From Pseudomonas abietaniphila (GTDB lineage: Bacteria; Pseudomonadota; Gammaproteobacteria; Pseudomonadales; Pseudomonadaceae): a stretch of 64,000 nucleotides of DNA. Positions 17,474 through 25,313 of this stretch are shown here, in pieces. Each line of letters opens with the position of its first letter. The stretch's first letter is position 1. The notes under the pieces are model-generated. The model saw only the letters and a program-made list of their open reading frames with translations. It made no database searches and was not told where the DNA came from. The translations under genes were made by a program, and so were the position numbers. The DNA is taken from the NCBI RefSeq assembly GCF_900100795.1, contig NZ_FNCO01000009.1, forward strand, positions 224,339 through 288,338. The letters are read 5' to 3'.

Positions 17474-18310
17474 ATGGCACACACCCTCAAATTCCAGCAG
17501 GTCGACGTGTTTTCCAGCGCCGCCACCCAAGGCAATCCGCTGGCCGTGGTCAGTGCCGCCGATGACCTGACCGACGCGCAAATGGCCGCGTTCGCCCGTT
17601 GGACCAACCTCAGTGAAACGACTTTCCTGTTGCGCCCTACTCACCCGGAAGCGGACTACCGTGTGCGCATCTTCACCACCACGCGTGAACTGCCGTTTGC
17701 CGGTCATCCGACGCTGGGCAGCTGTTTCGTCTGGCTGGATGACGGCGGCGCGGCCAAAGCCCAGGAAGTGGTTCAGGAGTGCGGCGCAGGGCTGGTGCGC
17801 ATTCGTCGGGACGGTTCACGTCTGGCGTTCTGCGCCCCACCGCTTTTGCGCAGCGGCCCGGTGGAAGACGAAGTGTTGACCAGTCTGGTAGCCGGGCTTG
17901 GCGTGCGCCGCGAACAGATCATCGGCAGTCAGTGGGCGGATAACGGGCCGGGCTGGGTCGCGGTGATGCTGGCGAGCCGTGAAGAGGTCCTGGCGATCCG
18001 TCCCGATTACGCGGCACTCAAAGGCCTGAATGTAGGCATCGTCGCCCCCTGGACCGGGCCGGACGCCGAGGCCGACTTCGAGGTGCGGGCGCTGACCGGC
18101 GACCTCAACGCCGAAGATCCGGTGACCGGCAGCCTCAACGCCAGCCTGGCGCAATGGCTGATCCCGGCCGGTCTCGCGCCGCGCCAGTACACCACGCGCC
18201 AAGGCACCGTCCTGGGCCACCGCGGACGCGTTTCCATCGAACAGGTCGGGGATCAGATCTGGGTCGGCGGTGAGGTGCAGACCTGCATCGCGGGGAGTGT
18301 CACGCTGTAA
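17474..18310 (+). CDS. PhzF family isomerase/epimerase-like protein
   Basis: 278 residues from the ATG at 17474, preceded by AAGGAG. PhzF signatures are present: QVDVFSSAATQGNPLAVV at the start with the conserved Asn-Pro, LSETTFLL (the catalytic Glu in SET), ELPFAGHPTLG near residue 70 and EDPVTGSLNASLAQWL near 220. PhzF folds resemble diaminopimelate epimerase. No phenazine genes are nearby, so this is probably a general PhzF-like enzyme of unknown substrate. It converges on the MFS gene. Confidence 0.9.
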   Translation: MAHTLKFQQVDVFSSAATQGNPLAVVSAADDLTDAQMAAFARWTNLSETTFLLRPTHPEADYRVRIFTTTRELPFAGHPTLGSCFVWLDDGGAAKAQEVVQECGAGLVRIRRDGSRLAFCAPPLLRSGPVEDEVLTSLVAGLGVRREQIIGSQWADNGPGWVAVMLASREEVLAIRPDYAALKGLNVGIVAPWTGPDAEADFEVRALTGDLNAEDPVTGSLNASLAQWLIPAGLAPRQYTTRQGTVLGHRGRVSIEQVGDQIWVGGEVQTCIAGSVTL

Positions 18311-18341
18311 ACCATGGGCTGCGTCGTCGATGCAAGGATCA

Positions 18342-18366
18342 GCCGGGCCGGAACTTCAGGCCCGGC
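18342..18366. terminator. Bidirectional terminator-like hairpin
   Basis: GCCGGGCC and GGCCCGGC form a perfect 8-bp stem around a 9-nt loop, between the converging phzF and MFS genes. There is no T run, so it is a likely but imperfect terminator. Confidence 0.5.
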
Positions 18367-18447
18367 GATCAACAATGACGCCGCCTGAATGGTGCGGCGG
18401 GATGACACCCCATCCGGGCGGCTCGCACCGCGCCCGGCCTTGGGCAA

Positions 18448-19671
18448 TCAGCCATTCACGCAGGCCAGCGCGTTATCCTGCTCCAGACCGCGAGCCTCCT
18501 TCGGCAAACGCAGCGTCAACATCGCCAACACCACGGCAACCATGCCGATGGCCACGTAAACACCCACGAACGAGCCGTTGAAACTGGCCAGCAACCCGCC
18601 GCAGAAGTTTCCGATCATGCCGCCGACGCCTTGCAGGATGTTGGCCACGCCAAAAATCGTCACGGCCAGCGTCGCACTGCCCGCCATCTTCGACACATAC
18701 GCCGGGATCAAGCCGAAGATCGGGTAAAACGCCACCGCGAACAGAACGCCCGCTGCCAACGGCCAGTAACCGACAGGATGAACGACGAAGATCAACGCCG
18801 CCGCGCCCACACAGGCGTAGACCAGCACCATCGCCGCGCGCAGGCCGATGCGATCCGACAGCCCACCGACGGCAAGCCCGGCAAACATGCCAACGAAACC
18901 GACACTCGCCCAGATGTGCGCGGTGTAGGTCACGTCGAAATTCAATTCGCTGCGCAGGTAGGACGACAGGTAATTCTGAAAAGGAAAGGTCGAGAAACCG
19001 AGGAGGAAATTCATCGTCCACACCGTCAGCACCCATGGCTGCTTCAGCGCGGCTTTGCCCGCCTGTGCGGTCTGTTCAGCCTCGGGTGCCGAAACCTTTT
19101 CATGGACGAACAACCGCGCCCGCTTGAACACCACCATCACGCCAACCGCCAGCGCCACGGTGATCAGCCCGACGATCCACCACACCATGCGCCACTCGCC
19201 CTGCGGTGCATACAGCGGCACCAACAGACTGTTGATGAACACGCCATAGCTGGTGCCGCTGGACACAAGGCCCATCGCCATGCCGCGTGATTTATAGGCA
19301 ACCGTGCGGGAGATCACGTCGACCATGGGCACGAAAACGGTCGCTGCCGTGCCCGCCAACACCGTCAGTAAGGCGCCGATCAGCAGGATATTGTGGGTCA
19401 GGGGGATCAGCAGCAGCGCTACGGCGCACACCACCCCGGAACCGAAAATCACCCAACCCCCGCCCACCCGTGGGGTGATCCACGCCGCCAACAACGCACA
19501 CAGCAGGAAACCGAACTGCCCGGACGCGGTAATGGTGCCAACGTAGGCAATGTCAAAACCGAGGCTGGCGCGCATGTCGGGCACCAGTTGCGCGAACAGG
19601 TAGATACCGAAACCAAACGTCGCCGCCACCAGCCCGGTGAGCAGCAAGACAATCAGTGCATTGATACGCAT
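18448..19671 (-). CDS. Major facilitator superfamily transporter
   Basis: 407 residues with twelve membrane segments, starting MRINALIVLLLTGLVAATFG. The loop between helices 6 and 7 (about 195-215) is charged, dividing two six-helix halves. SDRIGLRAAMVLVYACVGA is the MFS loop motif after helix 8. It follows the tetR gene by 39 bp on the same strand, so it is likely a drug- or metabolite-efflux pump under that repressor. Substrate unknown. Confidence 0.9.
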   Translation of the reverse strand: MRINALIVLLLTGLVAATFGFGIYLFAQLVPDMRASLGFDIAYVGTITASGQFGFLLCALLAAWITPRVGGGWVIFGSGVVCAVALLLIPLTHNILLIGALLTVLAGTAATVFVPMVDVISRTVAYKSRGMAMGLVSSGTSYGVFINSLLVPLYAPQGEWRMVWWIVGLITVALAVGVMVVFKRARLFVHEKVSAPEAEQTAQAGKAALKQPWVLTVWTMNFLLGFSTFPFQNYLSSYLRSELNFDVTYTAHIWASVGFVGMFAGLAVGGLSDRIGLRAAMVLVYACVGAAALIFVVHPVGYWPLAAGVLFAVAFYPIFGLIPAYVSKMAGSATLAVTIFGVANILQGVGGMIGNFCGGLLASFNGSFVGVYVAIGMVAVVLAMLTLRLPKEARGLEQDNALACVNG

Positions 19672-19710
19672 GGTCAGCTTCCTTTCTTGAATGTGAAGGA
19701 GAGAACAGGA

Positions 19711-20289
19711 TTACGCCGGTTGCGCCGCGTCAATCAGCTCTGCGGCCAGCGCTCGCGCCACCAGAAATACGCTGTCGTCGTTTTCCAGAGCGCCTGTGAG
19801 AAACGCCCCTTCCAGTAACAGGAACAATCGTCTTACCAACGTCTGCGGGTCGGTCAGCCCCGCCCTTTCGGCGAGGTCCAGCAGGTGTTGCTTCACCCCT
19901 TGTTTATGCCGATCCACCGCCAGGCGAACCGGGTGACTGCGGTCTGGGAACTCGGCAGCGGAATTCACGTAAGGGCAGCCACGCAATCCGCCTTCGCGCA
20001 GCCACTGCCGGTGCAGGTCGAACAGCCCCAGAAGCTTCTCCGCTGGCGCCTCGCTGGCCGCCAACGTCTGCTCCACCGCCGCCTCCCAGCGCTCATTGCG
20101 CTTGTCCAGAAACGCCACGATCAACTCGTCCTTCGACGCGAAGTGGGCGTACAGCGTCATCTTCGACACGCCCGCAAATTCCGCCACGGCGGCAATTCCC
20201 GTCGCATTGATCCCGTCACGAAAAAACAGCGCGGAGGCCGCATCGATCAAGCGTTGATGATTGACGCTGGCGTCTCGGGTGGTCGGCAT
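19711..20289 (-). CDS. TetR family transcriptional repressor
   Basis: 192 residues. The N-terminal HTH (GINATGIAAVAEFAGVSKMTLYAHFASKDEL, here split as GINATGIAAVAEFAGVSK and MTLYAHFASKDEL) spans about residues 24-55. The all-helical C-terminal domain includes GCPYVNSAAEFP, found in TetR_C_33-like regulators. It lies first in a two-gene unit with the MFS transporter, which suggests local control of efflux. A palindromic TACTGACCGGTAAG lies 22 bp before its start. Confidence 0.92.
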   Translation of the reverse strand: MPTTRDASVNHQRLIDAASALFFRDGINATGIAAVAEFAGVSKMTLYAHFASKDELIVAFLDKRNERWEAAVEQTLAASEAPAEKLLGLFDLHRQWLREGGLRGCPYVNSAAEFPDRSHPVRLAVDRHKQGVKQHLLDLAERAGLTDPQTLVRRLFLLLEGAFLTGALENDDSVFLVARALAAELIDAAQPA

Positions 20290-20310
20290 GGTTGCCTCTC
20301 AATTTAACTG

Positions 20311-20324
20311 TACTGACCGGTAAG
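20311..20324. promoter_or_regulatory. Candidate TetR operator
   Basis: TACTGACCGGTAAG has an ACCGGT core and partly symmetric flanks, like many autoregulated TetR-family sites. It sits directly upstream of the tetR start, where self-repression would act. Confidence 0.4.
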
Positions 20325-20397
20325 GATAGACCTCGAAACAAAAAAAACCAGCACTGATCACCGGCTACGACGAGCGGCCATCAATACTGGGAGGTGT

Positions 20398-20778
20398 TCA
20401 GCGGCAGGGAAAGGCGTTTTTCAGCGCGGAGACGACCAGCACCGATTCGTTCAGGTGCAGACTCTGGGGATGTGCTTCAAGAGACTGAACCACCACGCGC
20501 ATGGACTGCACCATCGGAATCCCGCCTTCCGGCACACACACCAGCTTGGGCACGCCGCCGGCTTCGTGAAAAATGTCGAGGGTGTCCATGGTCGCTTGCA
20601 AAACGCCGACGCAATGGCCAATCCCCACCGGGTTCTTGGCCACCCCGCCGCTCATGCTGTTGATACCGTCCTGGCATTCGAGCAGCAGTTTGTTGCCGTC
20701 TGCCATCGCGGCAGCGCTGAAGCACAGGGCGAGCAATGCTGAAAGGCGCACGGCAGAGCCGATCGTCAGCGCAGCCAC
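20398..20778 (-). CDS. Rap1a/Tai-like secreted protein
   Basis: 126 residues from a GTG that overlaps the end of coaA by 13 bp; a second GTG at 20751 just after the coaA stop would also leave an intact signal peptide (LSALLALCFSAAAMA). The mature part has the Rap1a/Tai pattern: LLLECQDG early, GHCVGVLQATMDT in the middle, VCVPEGGIPMVQSMRVVV, then a Cys near the C terminus. Family members include immunity proteins to T6SS amidases and many orphans. No effector gene is next to it. A periplasmic role is inferred. Confidence 0.75.
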   Translation of the reverse strand: MAALTIGSAVRLSALLALCFSAAAMADGNKLLLECQDGINSMSGGVAKNPVGIGHCVGVLQATMDTLDIFHEAGGVPKLVCVPEGGIPMVQSMRVVVQSLEAHPQSLHLNESVLVVSALKNAFPCR

Positions 20779-21692
20779 AGCTCTTTCACCGAATGATCCG
20801 CTGCCTTGCGCACCACCAGGCTTGCCCGCTCGCGAGTTGGCAGAATGTTTTCCAGCAGGTTGGGACGGTTGATGTCGCGCCAGATCTTGCGCGCGGCGTC
20901 CGGGGATTTCTCGGGCGGCAAGTCGGCCAGTTCACGGAAATAAGCGCCCCGGGCACGAAATGCAGTGCGTTGCAGCATGAGAAAGCGCTCGACGTACCAA
21001 CGCTCGATATCCCCTTCGGCCGCGTCCAGGTAGATCGAGAAGTCGAAGAAATCCGACACGATGCTGCCAGGCTTCTGGCCGTCATTGCCCTCGGTCTGCA
21101 GCACATTCAGACCTTCAAAGATCAGGATGTCCGGCTGGCTGATCTCGATGAATTTATCCGGGACGATGTCGTAGCTGATGTGCGAATAGACCGGCGCGCT
21201 GATCACGGGAATGCCCGCCTTGAGGTCCGAGAGAAACTTGACCATGCGCTTGCGATCGTAGCTCTCCGGAAAACCCTTGCGGTGCATGATGCCGTCCGCA
21301 TCCAGCCGGGCGTTCGGGTGCAGGAAACCGTCGGTGGTCACCAGATCGACCCGAGGATGATCCGGCCAGCGCGCCATCAGCGCCTGCAGGACACGGGCAA
21401 ACGTGCTTTTGCCGACCGCGACACTGCCCGCAACCGCCACGACATAGGTCTGTTTTTTCGCCGGACGCCCGAGGAAAGTGTCCTTGATGCTCGCCAGATT
21501 GCGCGCGGCGCTGACGTGCAGATTGATCAGGCGCGACAGCGGAAGGTAGATGTTGACCACATCTTCCAGGGAAATATCTTCGTTTACGCCTCGTAACGCC
21601 GCCAGATCTTCTTCGGACAAGGTCAGTGGCGTACTGGCGCGCAGCCCCGCCCACTCCTTGCTGGTCATTACGAGATAGTCATCAGGCGCCAT
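20766..21692 (-). CDS. coaA: Type I pantothenate kinase
   Basis: 308 residues with the Walker A GSVAVGKST (about 89-97) and the CoaA motifs DLVTTDGFLHPN, KGFPESYD and PVYSHISYDIVP. It phosphorylates pantothenate, the first step of CoA synthesis, in the cytosol. Many pseudomonads rely on type III CoaX, so this may be an additional enzyme. The Rap1a/Tai-like gene begins inside its end and is probably co-transcribed. Confidence 0.95.
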   Translation of the reverse strand: MAPDDYLVMTSKEWAGLRASTPLTLSEEDLAALRGVNEDISLEDVVNIYLPLSRLINLHVSAARNLASIKDTFLGRPAKKQTYVVAVAGSVAVGKSTFARVLQALMARWPDHPRVDLVTTDGFLHPNARLDADGIMHRKGFPESYDRKRMVKFLSDLKAGIPVISAPVYSHISYDIVPDKFIEISQPDILIFEGLNVLQTEGNDGQKPGSIVSDFFDFSIYLDAAEGDIERWYVERFLMLQRTAFRARGAYFRELADLPPEKSPDAARKIWRDINRPNLLENILPTRERASLVVRKAADHSVKELWLR

Positions 21693-21857
21693 CTATAGCC
21701 TTCCAATCCAGGTGTCTGTATCGACAATGGTGCGAAGACTATCGTATTGCCCTAAAAACGGGGCAGATTTCTTTGATTTGACACGCATTATTGGCGGATT
21801 CGGCATCGTTCCAGCGCCCCGAAAAGCGCTGGATACGATTCAGCATGAAGCCGCCCT

Positions 21858-22826
21858 TCAGGCCGTTCGATACTCGATGGTCAGGTGCGACACCTCGTGC
21901 ACGACACCGAGCCGCTCCCGAATCGCCTCTGCCGTCACCTCGACCTTCGCCAGCACGCTGACAATCGCCGCACGGGCATCCGGACCGACCTTCCACACAT
22001 GCAGATCGGTGATCTGCACGTTGCCATCGGCTTCGAGCACTTCACGAATTTCTTCTGCGACGTGCTCATCGGTGACGTCCAGCAACACGTTGGCGCTCTG
22101 CTTGATCAGGCCGGCAGACCACTTGGCGATGACCACCGCGCCGACCACGCCCATCAACGGATCGAGCCAGACCCAGCCCAGGTAACGTCCTGCCAGCAAT
22201 GCACCGATCGCCAATACCGACGTCAATGCATCGGCCAGGACGTGCACATAGGCGGAGCGCAGGTTGTTGTCCCCGCCGTGGCCATGGTGCTTTTCGTGGG
22301 CATGGTGATCGTGGCTATGGTGATCGTGATCATCGTGCGAGTGATGCCCATGGTGGTGATGCCCGTGGTGGCCATGGCCGCCGGACAGCATGAAGGCGCT
22401 GACGATGTTGACCAACAGACCGACCACCGCAATCAAGGTGGCCTCGCCGAACGCCACCTGCGTCGGTTCGAACAGGCGCATCAGCGACTCGATGCCGATG
22501 CCCAGCGCGACCATCATCAGAATGAGCGCCGACGCGAACCCCGCCAGATCGCCTACCTTGCCGGTGCCGAAACTGAAGCGACCGTTATTGGCGTTGCGCC
22601 GCGCAAACGAATAGGCCGCCGCCGCGATGCCCAATGCACCGGCATGGGTTGCCATATGAAAGCCGTCGGCCAGCAGCGCCATGGAGCCTGTGACGTAACC
22701 GGCGGCAATCTCCCCGACCATCATCACGAAGGTCAGCACCACCACCCATAACGTGCGGCGAGCATTTTCGTCGTGAGACTGACTGAGGAAAACATGTTCG
22801 TGTGTGTGCTTCTGCGAAAGGACCAT
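21858..22826 (-). CDS. dmeF: Cation diffusion facilitator, DmeF-type metal exporter
   Basis: 322 residues from MVLSQKHTHEHVF; a longer frame to 22916 would overlap dmeR and is not needed. Five to six membrane helices are present with CDF metal sites (ADGFHMATH and HVLADALTSV, a His/Asp pair in each). A long His/Asp-rich cytoplasmic loop lies near residues 160-195. This histidine loop and the adjacent DmeR-like repressor fit cobalt/nickel export, though zinc is possible. The start overlaps no gene: dmeR ends 26 bp upstream. Confidence 0.92.
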   Translation of the reverse strand: MVLSQKHTHEHVFLSQSHDENARRTLWVVVLTFVMMVGEIAAGYVTGSMALLADGFHMATHAGALGIAAAAYSFARRNANNGRFSFGTGKVGDLAGFASALILMMVALGIGIESLMRLFEPTQVAFGEATLIAVVGLLVNIVSAFMLSGGHGHHGHHHHGHHSHDDHDHHSHDHHAHEKHHGHGGDNNLRSAYVHVLADALTSVLAIGALLAGRYLGWVWLDPLMGVVGAVVIAKWSAGLIKQSANVLLDVTDEHVAEEIREVLEADGNVQITDLHVWKVGPDARAAIVSVLAKVEVTAEAIRERLGVVHEVSHLTIEYRTA

Positions 22827-22851
22827 GCGGCCTCCATGTGTCGCCTGCGAC

Positions 22852-23127
22852 TTATTTTGAATACCGACGAATCGCTTCGAGCAAATCTTCAAGCCCTTGG
22901 GCTCGATCCTCATCACTCAAATCTGGATGAGCCACATGCTCGCGAGCATGGGCTTCGATGATCTGGTCAAGCAGACCATTGATCGCACCGCGGGTGGCGG
23001 CCACGAGATGCAGGGTCTTGGCGCAATCGGTATCCGACTCCAGACCCCGCTCGATCGCCTGCACCTGCCCCGCAATGCGCCTGACACGCTTGAGCAGATC
23101 GTCTTTCTCGGCGTGCAAATGCGCCAT
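22852..23127 (-). CDS. dmeR: Metal-sensing repressor, RcnR/DmeR (CsoR superfamily)
   Basis: 91 residues, all-helical, starting MAHLHAEKDDLLKRVRRIAGQ. The first His pair near the N terminus, C35 region (TDCAKTLHLVAATRGAINGL) and later His residues (AHAREHVAHP) match the Co/Ni-binding set of RcnR/DmeR, not the Cu-binding set of CsoR. Apo-protein would repress; metal binding would release DNA and allow dmeF expression. It is the first gene of the dmeR-dmeF unit, with a C-tract operator candidate directly upstream. Confidence 0.88.
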   Translation of the reverse strand: MAHLHAEKDDLLKRVRRIAGQVQAIERGLESDTDCAKTLHLVAATRGAINGLLDQIIEAHAREHVAHPDLSDEDRAQGLEDLLEAIRRYSK

Positions 23128-23150
23128 ACCATACCCCCCCTACCTATATT
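23128..23150. promoter_or_regulatory. Candidate DmeR operator (C/G-tract)
   Basis: ATA-CCCCCCC-TACCTATAT lies immediately before the dmeR start. RcnR/CsoR-family operators are G/C tracts of 6-8 bp flanked by AT-rich inverted repeats, and this is the only such tract in the neighbourhood. Confidence 0.6.
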
Positions 23151-23318
23151 GGGCGGCATGATGAGCCTTTTACACAGACCCTGCAAGCCCCTGCCCCTTA
23201 CCCGCAGGCACACCATAAAGGCCTGCACGTTTTAATCGCCTTCCTCAGTCAGCGCTAAGTTTCGCGCCGTAACCTCTCCTCCCTGTCAATTGCTCTGCGC
23301 TAGAGGAGAAGCTAACCG

Positions 23319-24086
23319 ATGTATTCAATGACGAGGGCCGACTGGCTCAACAAGGTGCCCGAGGTGACGCTGTCCTTCTGGGTAATCAAGATCATGTCCA
23401 CCACTGTGGGAGAGACGGTCGCCGACTTTCTTGCAGTCGATGCAGACCTCGGGGCCGGCATCACCAGCATCGGCATGGCCGTCCTTCTGATGATTGCGTT
23501 GTTTACTCAACTGCGCACACGGGCCTACACGCCCTGGATCTACTGGTTGACAGTGGTGCTGGTGAGCATTGTCGGCACCCAGATCACCGACATCATGACC
23601 GACATCCTCGACATCAGCCTGTACACCAGCACGGCGGTGTTCTCGGTCCTGCTGGCGATCAACTTCGCAGTCTGGTACGCGGTGGAGCGCAACCTGTCGA
23701 TCCACGAAATCGTGACGCCACGACGCGAATTGTTCTATTGGGCGACCGTGCTCTGCACCTTCGCGCTGGGTACCGCCGCAGGTGATCTTGCGACGGAAGC
23801 ACTCGGGCTGGGCTTCACGCTGGGCGTATTGATATTTGGCGCACTGATCGCGATTTCATTCGCCGCTTGGCGCAAAGGCGTCAACGCCGTGCTGACGTTC
23901 TGGATCGGCTACATCCTCACCCGCCCATTCGGCGCATCTCTGGGCGACTTGCTGACCCAGTCGAAGCAATACGGCGGCATGGGCATGGGCGCCACCTGGA
24001 CCAGCGCCATCTTTCTGTGCGTGATCCTTATTCTGGTGGGCGTCGCCCAGTTCAGTGCCGGTCAACGCCCATCCGCCACACACTGA
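23319..24086 (+). CDS. DUF347-repeat membrane protein (COG4705), copy 1
   Basis: 255 residues, four repeats of a two-helix DUF347 unit. Each repeat begins with a pattern such as LSFWVIKIMSTTVGETVADF (residues 19-38), then THWI-like and ELFYWATVLCTFALGTAAGD. Paired T-x-x-GE/D motifs in the membrane are conserved across repeats and could line a pore or site. Function of the family is not established. It is followed at 32 bp by a lipoprotein gene and then a two-component system, forming a probable functional unit. A paralogue lies at 58114. Confidence 0.88.
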   Translation: MYSMTRADWLNKVPEVTLSFWVIKIMSTTVGETVADFLAVDADLGAGITSIGMAVLLMIALFTQLRTRAYTPWIYWLTVVLVSIVGTQITDIMTDILDISLYTSTAVFSVLLAINFAVWYAVERNLSIHEIVTPRRELFYWATVLCTFALGTAAGDLATEALGLGFTLGVLIFGALIAISFAAWRKGVNAVLTFWIGYILTRPFGASLGDLLTQSKQYGGMGMGATWTSAIFLCVILILVGVAQFSAGQRPSATH

Positions 24087-24118
24087 TTCCCCTTTCAAAC
24101 ATCCTTCAAGGTATCCCT

Positions 24119-24559
24119 ATGCATTCCGTAAAATCCGTCATTCGTTCGGCCGCCATCATTTCCGCCATTGCCCTCCTGAGCCTGGCGACCGCTTGCTCCA
24201 AACCGGCGGAAAAACCCAAGACAGCTGCCGCCGAAGCAGCCGTCCAGCAAGGCACTCCCACATCGGGTACAAAACTGGGAGATCTGTCGGGCTTCCGCAA
24301 TATCGCTGTGGACGTTGCCGGGATTGTCGACAAAAACGACCTGCCAGCGGCGAAAAAACGCATCAAGGATCTGGAACTCTCCTGGGATGAAGCCGAGGCC
24401 GGGATCAAACCGCGAGCAGCGAGCGACTGGCATCTGCTGGACAAGGCCATCGACCGTGCACTCGCGGCCCTGCGTGCCAGCACGCCAAACCAGGCCGAAT
24501 GTAAAACCGCCATGGACGACCTGCTGAAAACCTTTGATACGTTGCAGGGTAAACAGTGA
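24119..24559 (+). CDS. Small lipoprotein of unknown function
   Basis: 146 residues from ATG 24119. A lipoprotein signal (AIALLSLATAC, Cys about residue 27) is followed by an Ala/Thr-rich linker. The folded part (about 58-140) is helical with LGDLSGFRNIAVDVAGIVDK, LELSWDEAEAGIKP and WHLLDKAIDRALAALR, the pattern of periplasmic four-helix sensor-like domains found beside histidine kinases. It sits between the DUF347 gene and the two-component genes; a hairpin follows. Role as an accessory sensor is inference. Confidence 0.75.
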   Translation: MHSVKSVIRSAAIISAIALLSLATACSKPAEKPKTAAAEAAVQQGTPTSGTKLGDLSGFRNIAVDVAGIVDKNDLPAAKKRIKDLELSWDEAEAGIKPRAASDWHLLDKAIDRALAALRASTPNQAECKTAMDDLLKTFDTLQGKQ

Positions 24560-24565
24560 TCTCAG

Positions 24566-24603
24566 GGGTTCGCGCGGCATCAATGCGCTGCGCGAACCCT
24601 TTT
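24566..24603 (+). terminator. Rho-independent terminator
   Basis: GGGTTCGCGC and GCGCGAACCC form a perfect 10-bp stem followed by TTTT. It lies after the lipoprotein gene and before the response regulator, so it may partly separate the two transcripts. Confidence 0.8.
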
Positions 24604-24647
24604 GCCATGCTTCAATGCAACCACTGCGACCGCATAAGGAGGGAAAC

Positions 24648-25313
24648 ATGCGGATTTTGCTGGTCGAAGATGATCCCATGATCGGAGACGCAATCCACGG
24701 CGCACTCAAGGACGCAAGTTACGCGACTGATTGGGTCAAGGACGGCCTGACCGCCCTCGCCACCCTCGACACTCAACATTATGATCTGGTGTTGCTCGAT
24801 CTCGGCTTGCCGGGCAAAGACGGGCTCAGCGTGCTCAACAGCATTCGTGCCCGCAACAACCCGGTGCCGCTGCTCATCATCACCGCGCGCGACGGGCTCG
24901 ACGATCGACTGCGCGGGCTTGACGGGGGCGCCGACGACTACCTGCTCAAGCCCTTCGACATGGCCGAATTGCTCGCACGCATGCGCGCGGTGTTGCGGCG
25001 TAAAGGCGGTTCTGCTCAGCCGATGCTGAGTAACGGCCTGGTGTCGCTGGACCCCGCCACACGCGAAGCCTGCACTCAAGACACGCAGGGTGTTCAACTC
25101 TCAAACCGCGAGTTCGCGTTACTGCAGGCGCTGCTGATCCGCCCCGGCGCGATTCTGTCACGCAGCGATCTGGAAGACCGGATCTACGGGTGGGGCAACG
25201 AGGTGGAAAGCAACGCGGTCGAGTTTTTGATCCACGGGCTGCGGCGCAAGCTGGGCGCGAAGATCATCAAGAATGTAAGGGGTGTGGGATGGATGGTTTC
25301 AAAAAACGCTTGA
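24648..25313 (+). CDS. OmpR-family response regulator
   Basis: 221 residues from ATG 24648, preceded by AAGGAGG; the upstream frame extension crosses the terminator and is rejected. Receiver domain residues: acidic pair in LLVEDDP, phospho-acceptor about D51 (VLLDLGLPG), Thr in LIITARDG and Lys in LLKPFD. A C-terminal winged-helix DNA-binding domain follows (LSNREFALLQALL and VRGVGWMV). Its gene overlaps the kinase gene by 25 bp. PhoP/QseB-like; targets probably include the DUF347-lipoprotein genes upstream. Confidence 0.95.
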   Translation: MRILLVEDDPMIGDAIHGALKDASYATDWVKDGLTALATLDTQHYDLVLLDLGLPGKDGLSVLNSIRARNNPVPLLIITARDGLDDRLRGLDGGADDYLLKPFDMAELLARMRAVLRRKGGSAQPMLSNGLVSLDPATREACTQDTQGVQLSNREFALLQALLIRPGAILSRSDLEDRIYGWGNEVESNAVEFLIHGLRRKLGAKIIKNVRGVGWMVSKNA

